6,090 nucleotides of DNA from Niveispirillum sp. (lineage in GTDB: Bacteria; Pseudomonadota; Alphaproteobacteria; Azospirillales; Azospirillaceae): assembly GCA_016463045.1 (NCBI GenBank), contig JAEMSB010000306.1:1-6090 (forward strand). Direction: 5' to 3'. Made by a program: the position numbers and the translations under genes. The notes below the pieces were generated by a model. It ran no database searches and had not been told where the DNA came from. It saw only the letters and a list, made by a program, of their open reading frames with translations. Each line of letters begins with the position of its first letter. Position 1 is the first letter of the stretch. Shown here piece after piece: positions 1 to 6,062 of the stretch.

Positions 1-97
1 AATTAATATAGCTTCTAAATGATTAAAGACTGGCTACTGTATTGAAAATTAAGGTGGCATCTTCGTAAATTTCTCGGCAAAAAAATAAAGCACCTAG

Positions 98-127
98 TTG
101 ACATTGGTAACCCAAGATCGTTATTTT
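98..127 (+). promoter_or_regulatory. Candidate sigma70 promoter of the reverse transcriptase gene
   Basis: A perfect -35 hexamer TTGACA (98-103) is followed after 18 bp by TATTTT (122-127), which matches four of six positions of the -10 consensus. Transcription would start near 134, giving a leader of about 50 nt before the preferred ATG at 187. The spacer contains a small imperfect palindrome, TTGGTAACCCAA (104-115). The surrounding DNA is AT-rich, so chance matches are more likely than in the rest of the window; the perfect -35 and its position right before the gene are the support. Confidence 0.5.
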
Positions 128-172
128 TCTAGCCAGCGTTTGATTTTCGGGTGTCAATTTTTAACTGGGCTT

Positions 173-178
173 GGGGTG
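173..178 (+). promoter_or_regulatory. Ribosome binding site deciding the RT start
   Basis: GGGGTG lies 8 nt before the ATG at 187 and resembles the GGAGGTG anti-SD complement with one base missing. The longer in-frame alternative, GTG at 151, is preceded by TTTTCGG, with no purine-rich SD. Starting at 187 removes 12 residues (SIFNWAWGACA region) that look unlike a conserved N-terminus. Confidence 0.5.
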
Positions 179-186
179 CATGCGCT

Positions 187-1956
187 ATGCTGAGTAAGAC
201 TGAACGGATTGAGGTGCTTTTGGCTCGTGGCTATTTCTTAAAAGAGTTGCCGCCGCCCTTTACAAGTAAGAAATTTGCCGGGAGCATTTCTGATATTGCG
301 CTGGAGTGGACTGCTCACCAGACCGCCCTTTCAGCAACTCAACGTCGTAGTTACCCGCCCACAAGTCAATGTGCCCGATTTGATATGGCGCGAAAAGGGC
401 ATTCTCGACGTATTCTTAGTGTTCCAAACCCGGTTAGTCAATACTACCTTGTGGATTTTATCGCTGAAAATCAAGATAAATTTGAAGATATATCTGGAAT
501 ATCAAAAATTAGCTTAACGCCGGCTCATATTCGAATGGATGGGAGCCGTGCTGTTTCAATGGAGAAGTTATCTGTCTTGGGTGAGAAAAGGATACAGGCT
601 TATGCAAATGCACGTGCAATATTACAAACTGATATATTGAGTTTCTACCATACTATATATACTCATTCTATTTCGTGGGCGTTGCATGGTAAAAAAGTTG
701 CTAAGCGCAATCGTAACAAAGCAGACCCTGCGGTTTACGGTAATAAAATTGATGCATTGATGCAGGCCTGTCAGGATGGTCAAACAAAAGGTATTCCTGT
801 AGGTCCGGATACATCGAGGATAATATCTGAGATAATTTTGTGTGCGATCGAGCAGCAAATCGATAGTAGAATTTTCTCTAGAATGATAGCTGGATACCGC
901 TATGTGGATGATTTCTTTCTTTGCTTTAGCTCCCATGTGGATGCTGAAGCCTTCTTGTCAGCACTACGTGATGCAGTGCAAAGTTTTGATTTGCAACTCA
1001 ATGCTTCAAAGACGCGCATATTAAACTCTACTGACTTTAATGAAGAGAGTTGGCCGGGTGATATTGCTCAATTAAATATAAGCTCAAATGCAAAAGACCA
1101 ACGTCGTGATTTAATTAGATTTTTTACTGAAGTTATTCGTCTATCTAAAGCATGGCCAGACGAGAGCATATTTTCCTTTGCTGTTCGTAAAACATCACGT
1201 CGACTTGTTCGAAGTGAGAATTGGGATATATATGAACCCTTTCTGTTGAGATTGGCTCGCGAAAACTCTAATTGCTTAGATTCGGTCGTAAAGATATTGT
1301 GCACTTATGCTGCTATTGGCTATTCATTCGGAGGCAGAATTAAGGCTTTTGCTGAAAGCATGATTGAAGAGCATGCACCTTATAATCATCATTTCGAGGT
1401 GGTGTGGGTTCTTTGGCTTTGTCGCTCTTTGTCAATTCGCCTTGGAGAGAGAGCCACACAACTTGTATCAAAGGTAGAAAATAGTCTATGTGGATGCCTA
1501 GTTCTTATGTTGCGCAGTCGAGGTTTGCTGACGGGCCGGGGGGCGGTTTCGGATTGGACCGGGTCTGTGACAAAAGAAGACTTATTCGGTGAGCATTGGA
1601 TGCTCATCTATGAATCTGGCATTCGCAAAAGTTGGAATTTGCCAGGTGCAGTGGATGCAGTAAATGATGACCCAAATTTTAGAATCTTGCGTGATAAGAA
1701 AATTTCCTTCTTTGATTCATCGGCAACCAATGTTGCTCTCAAACTCCCATCTATAGACAAACTGTTGGAAGAGCGTTTGGATACGCGACGTTCAGCAACG
1801 CTTCCGGGTGCTGTATACGTTGAATCTATTACGCGGCGTGAAGAGCGCCACTACGAAAAGCTTGGGGAAGATTACGGTGTTGAAGTTGCAAGTTGGGCAT
1901 TGCCCTCCGATTTATTTAATATTGAGGATAGCCATGATATTGACGGGCCAGAGTGA
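187..1956 (+). CDS. Reverse transcriptase of the Unknown Group/Abi (DRT-like) type, probable phage-defence protein
   Basis: This is an RNA-directed DNA polymerase-fold protein of 589 residues from the ATG at 187 (601 from a GTG at 151). The RT core is complete in order: RRILSVPNPV (about 74-83, RT1); motif A TDILSFYHTIY with catalytic Asp149; GIPVGPDTSR (202-211, motif B region, with IPVGP in place of the usual LPQG); catalytic YVDD at 239-242; and LNASKTRIL (271-279) with the motif D lysine. The remaining ~300 residues are predominantly helical-looking, with distinctive stretches such as HAPYNHHFEVVW (396-407). They show no maturase X, endonuclease or nitrilase motif that I can recognise. 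Known family: UG and Abi RTs join an RT core to a C-terminal helical domain, and several (DRT, AbiA, AbiK, Abi-P2) block phages. I cannot assign the UG subgroup. The gene is far more AT-rich than its neighbours, has its own candidate promoter, ends in tandem stops (TGA TAG) and converges on the next gene, so it looks horizontally acquired and monocistronic. The RT call is near certain; the defence role is inferred. Confidence 0.93.
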   Translation: MLSKTERIEVLLARGYFLKELPPPFTSKKFAGSISDIALEWTAHQTALSATQRRSYPPTSQCARFDMARKGHSRRILSVPNPVSQYYLVDFIAENQDKFEDISGISKISLTPAHIRMDGSRAVSMEKLSVLGEKRIQAYANARAILQTDILSFYHTIYTHSISWALHGKKVAKRNRNKADPAVYGNKIDALMQACQDGQTKGIPVGPDTSRIISEIILCAIEQQIDSRIFSRMIAGYRYVDDFFLCFSSHVDAEAFLSALRDAVQSFDLQLNASKTRILNSTDFNEESWPGDIAQLNISSNAKDQRRDLIRFFTEVIRLSKAWPDESIFSFAVRKTSRRLVRSENWDIYEPFLLRLARENSNCLDSVVKILCTYAAIGYSFGGRIKAFAESMIEEHAPYNHHFEVVWVLWLCRSLSIRLGERATQLVSKVENSLCGCLVLMLRSRGLLTGRGAVSDWTGSVTKEDLFGEHWMLIYESGIRKSWNLPGAVDAVNDDPNFRILRDKKISFFDSSATNVALKLPSIDKLLEERLDTRRSATLPGAVYVESITRREERHYEKLGEDYGVEVASWALPSDLFNIEDSHDIDGPE

Positions 1957-1997
1957 TAGGGGGGGGCGCGTCTTCCTTGTGTAATCTATGAAAGTGA

Positions 1998-2015
1998 CAC
2001 GCCCTCACGGGCGTG
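1998..2015. terminator. Stem-loop between convergent genes, possible bidirectional terminator
   Basis: CACGCCC (1998-2004) pairs perfectly with GGGCGTG (2009-2015) around a TCAC loop. It lies 41 nt after the RT stop and 19 nt after the stop of the minus-strand amidohydrolase gene. On the minus strand the stem is followed by TCACTTTCAT, a weak T-rich tract; on the plus strand it is followed by a C/T-rich stretch without a T-run. Position and GC-rich stem suggest a terminator mainly for the amidohydrolase pair, but the poor U-tract keeps this tentative. Confidence 0.45.
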
Positions 2016-2034
2016 CCCCCTCTACCCATCCCTT

Positions 2035-3336
2035 CTACCTCTTCAAATACCGCTGCTCCAGCGCCCGCGCCCTGGTCTGCAACGATTGCTCGGCCCCATT
2101 CACGAACACCTTTTCCGCCAGGACCGTCGGTTCCAGCGGATCACCGCCCCACAGGACGAGGTCGGCAGGTTTACCGACCGCGACCACGCCCGCATCCTTC
2201 ACCCCGAACAATGCTGCGGGGCGGCTGGTGATGGCGGCGAGCGCCTTGTCGCGGGGCATGCCGTAGGCGACGGCGGTGCCGGCCTCGAACCGCACCTGAT
2301 TGGCGTAATGGCCGTCGGCGGTTGAGGTGATGATGACGTTCACCCCGGCCTTTTCCAGCAAGGCGGCGTTTTCCAGGCGCGCGCGCTGTATCTCAAACCG
2401 GTTGGGGATGTTGGTGGTGGGTTTCATGATGACGGGCACGCCCGCCGCCGCGATCTCGCCTGCCACAACCCAGCCTTCCTCGGCCCCCAGCAGGACCAGT
2501 TTCAGCTTTTCTTCGCGCGCCAGACGCAGGGCCAGGCGGATGTCGGCGGCGCGGGAGACGGCGAGGAACAGCGGCGCCTCGCCACGGGCGACGGGCAGCA
2601 GCGCCTCCAGATCGGCGCGGGACAGGCTGTAATCGCGCGTGCCGCCCTGGTTGAAGGCGGCCTTGTTGGCGGCATAGTGGCGGGTGTCGTCCAGCGCTTC
2701 CTTCAGGATGGCGACGGACAGGCTGCGGCTGCCGCCTGCATTCTTGGCAGCGCTTTCGCCAAAGGGCAGGGCCACGCCGATCCGGCTGCGCACCACGATA
2801 TCTGGGGCGGCACCGGTATGGATGATGGCCGGCTGTCCATGGAACAGCGGCTCCTCCACATGGCCGGCAGTATCCACCTCATGCGTGTGCGCCCCGTCAC
2901 CGAAGGCGGCGGCGGGCATGATCACGGCGCGGGTGACGCCGCCCAGACGCGCCAGCGGCAGCAGGGTGCTGGCCGGGTTCACCGAATAGGAGGGGTCGTA
3001 GGCGACGGAGAAATCCTTATTCTCGGCCTTGCTGTCATTGGTCTGTTCAACGGCGCTCACTTCCCCGATGCCGATATCGCTGCTGGACACGAACAGGCCG
3101 GGGGTGACGGTCTTGCCCGTCCCGTCGATGATGGTGGCGCCGGCGGGCACGGCGGCCCCGGTGCCGGCGGCGGTGACGATGCCGTTCTGGATGACAATGG
3201 TGGCACCGGGCAGGGAGGCTCCCGTGCCGGTGACCAGGGTGGCCCCCTGGATCGCGATGGTCTGTGCGTGGGCTGCCGCGCCCAGGGTCAGGGCGGCAAA
3301 GACGCTGCCCAACAGGGCCTTCTTCATCATGTTCAT
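2035..3336 (-). CDS. Exported amidohydrolase-fold protein lacking the HxH metal motif
   Basis: About 433 residues. An N-terminal Sec signal peptide (KK, then a hydrophobic stretch ALLGSVFAALTLGAAAHA) probably cleaves after AHA at residue 24, giving a periplasmic protein. The fold ends match the imidazolonepropionase-like amidohydrolase group: an N-terminal beta-sandwich strand set (about 27-80, TLVTGTG, VTAAGTGAAVPAGATIIDGTGK), the TPGL transition, and a C-terminal GVVAVGKPADLVLWGGDP strand set (about 383-400). Where a working enzyme reads D-x-H-x-H after TPG, this one reads FVSSSDIG, with Ser84-86 in place of HxH. The FHHATE-type metal-ligand stretch of its partner is also absent; LLGAEEGW occupies the comparable place. 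It starts where the upstream amidohydrolase gene ends (TGATG overlap), so the two are probably translationally coupled. ATG at 3336 is preferred because GGGGGTG sits 5 nt before it; GTG 3339 and ATG 3330 are alternatives. The substrate is unknown, and it may be a catalytically impaired partner subunit. Confidence 0.88.
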   Translation of the reverse strand: MNMMKKALLGSVFAALTLGAAAHAQTIAIQGATLVTGTGASLPGATIVIQNGIVTAAGTGAAVPAGATIIDGTGKTVTPGLFVSSSDIGIGEVSAVEQTNDSKAENKDFSVAYDPSYSVNPASTLLPLARLGGVTRAVIMPAAAFGDGAHTHEVDTAGHVEEPLFHGQPAIIHTGAAPDIVVRSRIGVALPFGESAAKNAGGSRSLSVAILKEALDDTRHYAANKAAFNQGGTRDYSLSRADLEALLPVARGEAPLFLAVSRAADIRLALRLAREEKLKLVLLGAEEGWVVAGEIAAAGVPVIMKPTTNIPNRFEIQRARLENAALLEKAGVNVIITSTADGHYANQVRFEAGTAVAYGMPRDKALAAITSRPAALFGVKDAGVVAVGKPADLVLWGGDPLEPTVLAEKVFVNGAEQSLQTRARALEQRYLKR

Positions 3337-4817
3337 CACTTCACCCCCGCCTTGAAGATGTCGGCCCCGGACTGCCCCAGCTCAAAATCGGAGCGGGGTT
3401 CGGCGGGGGGACGGGCGCGGTCATGCATCAGCACGCCGTCAATATAGACCAGATCGGCCAAGGTATAGATGGAGAAGGGGTTGCCGTTCCAGACCACCAC
3501 ATCGGCCATCTTGCCGGGTTCCAGGGTGCCGGTCTTGTCCAGCACACCAATGGCCTTGGCGGGATTGGCGGTGATCCAGGTGATCGCCTCCTCATCCTTG
3601 ATATCCAGGCCCAGGTAACGGCCCTCGGCCAGGGCCTGGGCCGTTTCCTTGTTCAGGTGCTGGATCAGCGTCTCGTCATCGGAATGGATGACGGCGCAGG
3701 CCCCGGCCGCATGCACCATGGCGGCATTGGCGGGCACGCCATCATAGCTTTCCATCTTGAAGCCCCACCAATGGGCCCAGGTGGCGACACAGGTATCGCC
3801 CGCCTTCAACAGATCGGGGATCTTGTACGCTTCGGTCGCGTGGTGGAAGGCCTTGATGGAATAGCCAAATTCCTTGGCGATATCATACATCACCGACATT
3901 TCATCGGCGCGGTAGCAATGGTTCTGCACCAGGATATCGCCGCGCAGGACGCCGGCCAGCGTATCCAGCTGCAGGTCGCGCTTGGGCGGGTCGCCCGGCC
4001 CCTTGTCGCCGTCGCCACCCTTCTTTGCCTTGTCGTAATAGGCGTCCCATTTGCGGCGATATTCGGCGGCCTCAATCCAGGCCTTGCGATAGCCGGCCAC
4101 GTTCGACATGCGGCTGGCGGGTGCGCGGCCCTTGCTGCCATAGACACGCTTGGGGTTTTCACCACAGGCCATTTTCAGGCCATAGGGCGCGCCGGGGAAC
4201 TTCATCTCCTGCACATTGCGGGCGGGCACATTCTTCAAGGTCACGCTGCGCCCGCCGAACAGGTTGGCGGAGCCGGGCAGTATCTGAAGCGTGGTAACGC
4301 CGCCGCGAAGCGCCCGTTCAAAGCCGGGGTCCTGCGGCCAGACGGAATGTTCGGACCAGACCTGGGCCGTGTTCGGGTCCGTCGCGTCATTGCCGTCGGA
4401 ATGCGCCTGCACCGCCGGGGCGGCATAGACACCCAGGTGGGAATGCATGTCGATCACGCCGGGCGTGATATAGCGGCCCGTGGCGTCCACAATGGTGGCA
4501 CCGGCGGGCACGGGAAGGGAAGCGCCCACCGCCTCGATCTTGCCATCGCGCAGAATGACGGTGCCGTTTTCGATGCGCTGGCCCGTGCCGGTCAGCACGG
4601 TGGCCCCGGTCAGGGCCACCAGACCGCTGGCCGCTGGCTTATACCGGCTGGGGAAGGGGTCGCGGTTGGCGGCGGGGTCCAGGCCCTGTGCCAGACCCGC
4701 CTTTTCGTCGCCCTTGTTCTTGTCCTTTGATTGGTTGGTCGCCTGTCCTGTGGCACATCCAGCCAGCACCAAGGCCAGCCCCGCCACCATCCAGCGACCG
4801 GTCCGCGACCGCGCCAT
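3336..4817 (-). CDS. Lipoprotein amidohydrolase (imidazolonepropionase-like metal-dependent hydrolase)
   Basis: 493 residues from ATG 4817. The N-terminus is a lipoprotein signal: basic ARSRTGR, a hydrophobic stretch, then lipobox LAGC with Cys21 as the lipidated residue. The next residue is Ala rather than Asp, which by the E. coli Lol rule points to the outer membrane. After a charged linker comes the amidohydrolase fold: N-terminal beta strands (about 64-116), ITPGVIDMHSH with metal ligands His125 and His127, further candidate ligands QNHC (His300) and FHHATE (His325/326), and candidate catalytic Asp380 or Asp381 in VIHSDDE. The closing strands are TLEPGKMADVVVWNGNP (about 431-447). A long insertion containing KMACGENPKRVYG (215-227) and a Gly/Lys-rich loop (about 264-280) typifies one subgroup of these proteins. 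Known family: COG1228-like hydrolases cleave amide or cyclic amide bonds, including dipeptidase-like activities; the actual substrate cannot be read here. It is the first gene of a two-gene unit with the HxH-less paralogue. Confidence 0.92.
   Translation of the reverse strand: MARSRTGRWMVAGLALVLAGCATGQATNQSKDKNKGDEKAGLAQGLDPAANRDPFPSRYKPAASGLVALTGATVLTGTGQRIENGTVILRDGKIEAVGASLPVPAGATIVDATGRYITPGVIDMHSHLGVYAAPAVQAHSDGNDATDPNTAQVWSEHSVWPQDPGFERALRGGVTTLQILPGSANLFGGRSVTLKNVPARNVQEMKFPGAPYGLKMACGENPKRVYGSKGRAPASRMSNVAGYRKAWIEAAEYRRKWDAYYDKAKKGGDGDKGPGDPPKRDLQLDTLAGVLRGDILVQNHCYRADEMSVMYDIAKEFGYSIKAFHHATEAYKIPDLLKAGDTCVATWAHWWGFKMESYDGVPANAAMVHAAGACAVIHSDDETLIQHLNKETAQALAEGRYLGLDIKDEEAITWITANPAKAIGVLDKTGTLEPGKMADVVVWNGNPFSIYTLADLVYIDGVLMHDRARPPAEPRSDFELGQSGADIFKAGVK
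3342..3348 (-). promoter_or_regulatory. Ribosome binding site of the second amidohydrolase gene
   Basis: On the minus strand GGGGGTG (3348 down to 3342) lies inside the end of the upstream gene, 5 nt before ATG 3336 and only 2 nt before GTG 3339. The spacing favours the ATG and the TGATG stop/start arrangement. Confidence 0.45.
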
Positions 4818-4825
4818 TGCCCCCA

Positions 4826-4829
4826 CTCC
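4826..4829 (-). promoter_or_regulatory. Ribosome binding site setting the lipoprotein start
   Basis: GGAG (4829 down to 4826 on the minus strand) is 8 nt from ATG 4817, an ideal spacing. The in-frame GTG at 4826 begins with the last base of this SD and so would have none of its own. ATG 4817 also gives a normal lipoprotein n-region (MARSRTGR). Confidence 0.6.
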
Positions 4830-4836
4830 ATTGTTG

Positions 4837-4851
4837 CCATTGAAACAATGG
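4837..4851. repeat. Short inverted repeat in the amidohydrolase leader
   Basis: CCATTG (4837-4842) and CAATGG (4846-4851) form a perfect 6-bp inverted repeat around AAA, ending about 8 nt upstream of the ribosome binding site of the lipoprotein gene. On the minus strand the CAATGG half-site recurs twice more between here and the start codon. It could be an operator or a small RNA hairpin, or simply local repetition. Confidence 0.35.
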
Positions 4852-4875
4852 GGGTGAGTGTGGGGATGGTTCGCC

Positions 4876-4881
4876 TGTCAA
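4876..4881 (-). promoter_or_regulatory. Candidate -35 element for the amidohydrolase pair
   Basis: On the minus strand TTGACA (4881 down to 4876) is a perfect -35 hexamer about 60 nt upstream of ATG 4817. At 16-18 bp spacing the sequence is C-rich (near CTCACC) with no recognisable -10, so the promoter would need an activator or is not real. The tandem TGTAACGG boxes just upstream fit an activated promoter. Confidence 0.3.
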
Positions 4882-4896
4882 GTCAACGGCTTGGGG

Positions 4897-4915
4897 TGTA
4901 ACGGGATTGTAACGG
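4897..4915. promoter_or_regulatory. Tandem TGTAACGG direct repeat, candidate response-regulator box
   Basis: TGTAACGG occurs at 4897-4904 and again at 4908-4915, exactly 11 bp apart, or about one helical turn. They lie 15 bp upstream (in the minus direction) of the TTGACA of the amidohydrolase pair. OmpR/PhoB-family regulators typically bind two direct half-sites with about 10-11 bp period as head-to-tail dimers. The repeat is seen directly; binding by such a regulator is inferred, and the specific factor is unknown. Confidence 0.4.
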
Positions 4916-4948
4916 AATGTATGGGTGTGTGGCGGTGAGGCATGCTCA

Positions 4949-4980
4949 ACAGTCATCCCCGCTTTTGCGGGGATGACTGT
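4949..4980. repeat. REP-like palindrome with perfect 14-bp stem, likely also the prs terminator
   Basis: ACAGTCATCCCCGC (4949-4962) pairs without mismatch with GCGGGGATGACTGT (4967-4980) around TTTT. The GTCATCCCCGC...GCGGGGATGAC core resembles dispersed palindromic units found in many copies between genes of Gram-negative genomes, which often read in frame as a VIPAFAGM peptide. It starts 27 nt after the prs stop and lies upstream of the amidohydrolase promoter region. With no long T-run on either side it is not a textbook terminator, but a stem this stable would probably end or stabilise the prs transcript. Confidence 0.75.
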
Positions 4981-5007
4981 GATGGAACGATCTGATCGCG
5001 CGAGGGA

Positions 5008-5940
5008 TCAAACAAACAGGCTGGACACCGAACGCTCATTGCTGATGCGGTCGATGGCGTCGGCCATCAGGCGGGCGATGGAGCGCTGGCGGATGTTGGT
5101 GGCCTGCTTCACGGCGTCGGTCGCCACGATGCTGTCGGTGATCACCAGCTCATCCAGGGGGGAGGCGGTGACGCGGGCAACGGCACCGCCGGACAGAACG
5201 CCGTGGGTGACATAGGCACGCACGGAGGTAGCGCCACGGGCCTTCAACGCTTCGGCGGCGTTGCAGAGCGTGCCGGCGCTGTCCACGATATCGTCGATCA
5301 GGATGCAGTCGCGGCCCGACACGTCACCGATGACATTCATCACCTCTGACACGCCGGCCCGTTCACGCCGCTTGTCGATGATGGCCAGGTCGGCCTCCAG
5401 ACGGCTGGCGATGGCGCGGGCACGGACCACGCCGCCCACGTCGGGCGACACGACCATCAGCTTGCCATTGCCGACATGCTCCTGGATGTCTTTGGTGAAT
5501 TCACCACCGGCCACCAGATTATCGACGGGGATGTCGAAGAAGCCCTGAATCTGACCGGCATGCAGATCCATGGTCAGCACGCGGTTGGCGCCGGCCGTGG
5601 TGATCAGGTTGGCCACCAGCTTCGCCGAAATCGGCGTGCGGGGGCCGGTCTTGCGATCCTGACGGGCATAACCGTAATAGGGGACCACGGCGGTGATGCG
5701 GCGGGCCGAACCCCGGCGCAGCGCGTCGATAATGACCAGCAATTCCATCAGATGGTCATTGGCCGGCTTCGACGTGGATTGGATCACGAACACATCCTCG
5801 CCGCGGACATTCTCGTTGATCTCAACGAAAATCTCATTATCGGCGAAGCGGCGGATCGATGCCTTGGTCAGCGGGACCTCAAGGCAGGTCGAAATGGCTT
5901 CAGCCAGCGGCTGATTGCTGTTACCGGCGATCAGCTTCAT
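5008..5940 (-). CDS. prs: Ribose-phosphate pyrophosphokinase (PRPP synthetase)
   Basis: Cytosolic enzyme that transfers pyrophosphate from ATP to ribose 5-phosphate, giving PRPP for purine, pyrimidine, NAD, His and Trp synthesis. It is 310 residues, close to the usual ~315 of bacterial class I enzymes. Landmarks: KLIAGNSN at the N-terminus; RFADNEIFVEI (31-41) in the ATP-binding region; RQDRK (93-97); the metal and catalytic His127 in DLHAGQIQGFFDIPVDN; the catalytic flexible loop DKRRERAG (189-196, with Lys190 and Arg192); and the PRPP-binding loop DDIVDSAGT (216-224). All key residues are present, so it should be active. ATG 5940 is chosen because the protein then begins exactly at the conserved MKLIAGN; an in-frame GTG at 6003 would add 21 Pro/Gly-rich residues encoded by a hairpin region. 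No strong SD precedes ATG 5940 (only GACGGGCAG). The gene appears monocistronic, with its own promoter upstream and a palindrome downstream. Confidence 0.97.
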   Translation of the reverse strand: MKLIAGNSNQPLAEAISTCLEVPLTKASIRRFADNEIFVEINENVRGEDVFVIQSTSKPANDHLMELLVIIDALRRGSARRITAVVPYYGYARQDRKTGPRTPISAKLVANLITTAGANRVLTMDLHAGQIQGFFDIPVDNLVAGGEFTKDIQEHVGNGKLMVVSPDVGGVVRARAIASRLEADLAIIDKRRERAGVSEVMNVIGDVSGRDCILIDDIVDSAGTLCNAAEALKARGATSVRAYVTHGVLSGGAVARVTASPLDELVITDSIVATDAVKQATNIRQRSIARLMADAIDRISNERSVSSLFV

Positions 5941-5968
5941 GGTCGTGCTGCCCGTCTTTGGTGGAAAA

Positions 5969-5994
5969 CCAGGGGTGAGCGGTGCCACCCCTGG
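5969..5994 (-). promoter_or_regulatory. Leader hairpin of prs, possible attenuator
   Basis: A perfect 9-bp inverted repeat (plus strand CCAGGGGTG at 5969-5977 and CACCCCTGG at 5986-5994, 8-nt loop) lies in the predicted 5' leader of prs. On the minus strand the stem is directly followed by TTTT (5968-5965) and ends 28 nt before ATG 5940. A GC-rich stem plus a short U-tract is terminator-like, so it could attenuate prs or shape its translation start. If the promoter at 6027-6055 is wrong, it may instead end an upstream transcript. Confidence 0.5.
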
Positions 5995-6026
5995 GGGCGA
6001 CACCGAACCTTCACAAAGGCGGGCGC

Positions 6027-6055
6027 ACCATAACGCCGGCCCCCCTGCCTGTAAA
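6027..6055 (-). promoter_or_regulatory. Candidate sigma70 promoter of prs
   Basis: On the minus strand TTTACA (6055 to 6050; five of six -35 positions) and TATGGT (6032 to 6027; four of six -10 positions) are separated by exactly 17 bp. Transcription would start near 6020, giving a leader of about 80 nt that contains the 5969-5994 hairpin. In such GC-rich DNA a correctly spaced pair is a meaningful match. Confidence 0.55.
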
Positions 6056-6062
6056 CGCCGCG

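Noticed and set aside
151..186. GTG at 151 as the RT start
   Set aside because: It has no Shine-Dalgarno and adds 12 residues ahead of a start (ATG 187) that has a usable SD at good spacing.
1..1956. Retron, group II intron or diversity-generating element around the RT
   Set aside because: No msr/msd-like inverted repeats were seen in the visible flanks, no maturase or HNH region occurs after the RT core, and no template/variable repeat pair is visible. Flanks beyond the window were not available.
2677..4730. Long plus-strand ORFs (about 256 and 488 codons) opposite the two amidohydrolase genes
   Set aside because: They are antisense shadows of high-GC coding DNA: Gly/Ala/His-rich translations with no recognisable domain, whereas the minus-strand frames show signal peptides and clear amidohydrolase motifs.
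4988..4998. CGATCTGATCG palindrome between prs and the REP-like unit
   Set aside because: Too short, with a 1-nt centre, to form a hairpin; it has no context suggesting an operator, so chance is likely.
4925..5215. Plus-strand ORF starting with a VIPAFAGMT-like peptide
   Set aside because: That peptide is the translation of the REP-like palindrome, and the rest runs antisense to prs; not a gene.
5476..6033. Plus-strand ORF of 185 codons opposite prs
   Set aside because: The minus strand encodes a complete, fully motif-bearing PRPP synthetase; the antisense frame shows no family features.
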